A stretch of 64,000 nucleotides of DNA, taken from Symbiodinium sp. CCMP2592 (Eukaryota; Sar; Dinophyceae; Suessiales; Symbiodiniaceae). Where the stretch lies: assembly GCA_905221615.1 (NCBI GenBank), contig CAJNDT010000322.1, positions 65,001 through 129,000 of the forward strand, in the 5' to 3' direction. A program made the translations under genes and the position numbers. The notes beneath the pieces are model-generated. The model worked only from the letters and a program-made list of their open reading frames with translations, made no database searches and had not been told where the DNA came from. Numbering within the stretch: position 1 is the first letter of the stretch; each line of letters opens with the position of its first letter. Below are positions 63,610 to 64,000 of this stretch, piece by piece.

Positions 63610-64000
63610 GACCTCTGTTACCAAGAGGAACCGTTTTTGAAACACGTTGGACAGTTGTGCTGAATTACAGAAAATTGCAGGGGGCAGAGGGTCTCATTTC
63701 ACGGCCTCTGCCAACGAAGCTCCGTGATATTGAGACAGGTAAACGTACCTGCAGTGGTCGGCATGGGCACTTTCGTGCAGCTTGTGACCACACAACTGTT
63801 GATTGCGAGTAGGAGTGCAGTGCAGTTTCATGTGCATGTCTGGGAGATTTTGCCTTGTACAGTGGAAAAGTCAGAGATCAAGTGAAGATGAGCCTTGAGG
63901 CCAGATAGGTACCGGACCCCCTGGAAGCTTCATGCTTTCGAGATACATCAAGCTGTGCTTGATAACCAGATTGATTAGTGGCTGCGCGATGGATGTCTAA
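63610..64000 (+). repeat. Right direct repeat (pseudo-LTR) of the Penelope-like element
   Basis: Identical to 55391-55781 except T for G in CTCCGTGATATTG. Preceded by a short (TG)n. Cut by the window edge, so its true length is unknown. Confidence 0.95.

Larger units (their letters stand above)
55391..64000 (+). mobile_element. Penelope-like retroelement with six ORFs, 8219-bp unit
   Basis: Defined by a direct repeat: 55391-55781 equals 63610-64000 except for one base. The offset of 8219 bp is the unit length. Both copies are preceded by (TG)n, so the element appears to have entered or carried a GT microsatellite. Inside are ORF1 (56130-57119), the GIY-YIG/RT frame (57120-59855), and four further ATG-initiated frames on the same strand, all open. 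Repeats of this kind are usual in Penelope-like elements as pseudo-LTRs made by tandem copies. The right repeat may continue past the window edge into a second copy. Confidence 0.8.

Overview
The window looks like nuclear DNA of a dinoflagellate, probably Symbiodiniaceae or a relative. Exons are short and joined by introns with GT, GC and GA donors and AG|G acceptors. Microsatellites are abundant. Retroelements include LINE, Ty1/copia and Penelope-like types. Tracts matching the 3' end of the dinoflagellate spliced leader (DinoSL) lie inside a retroelement repeat. All calls come from reading the sequence; no search was run.

Layout. 1.0-6.4 kb (minus strand): a LINE whose intact 1618-residue protein combines an APE-like endonuclease, reverse transcriptase (RT), four zinc fingers and a C-terminal ubiquitin-specific protease (USP). 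6.4-10.1 kb: microsatellites. 11.2-22.2 kb: two copia-type terminal repeats with element proteins near each end (a degenerate HAD-like protein on the left; RT, RNase H and a 2OG-oxygenase-like tail on the right). Between them lie an assembly gap, an unrecognised multi-exon gene, and two minisatellites grown out of that gene's coding sequence. 22-27 kb: mostly repeats.

27-52.5 kb: exons of a cGMP-dependent protein kinase (PKG), with three cyclic-nucleotide-binding domains and then a kinase domain up to the catalytic loop. Other units sit on the same strand inside its introns: a deleted USP element (32.8-34.3 kb), a five-exon GH16 glucanase gene that reads as intact (35.6-36.9 kb), a second USP element with no RT (41.4-44.5 kb), and an RIIa plus double-GAF gene (45.1-51.8 kb). 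The RIIa/GAF gene itself contains an MHYT membrane-sensor gene (46.7-48.9 kb). The cyclic-nucleotide-type genes therefore appear nested three deep.

53-64 kb: GT and CT microsatellites, copies of a short recurring motif, and a young Penelope-like element bounded by 391-bp direct repeats differing at one base (unit length 8219 bp). It carries six ORFs on one strand. ORF1 is separated from the GIY-YIG/RT frame by a single UGA in the UGA-CUA-G context known for stop-codon readthrough. ORF3 ends in a possible ADP-ribosyltransferase-like fold.

The most unusual items are the USP protease carried by LINE-type elements (three copies here), the multi-ORF Penelope element with a candidate readthrough stop, and the nested signalling-gene cluster.
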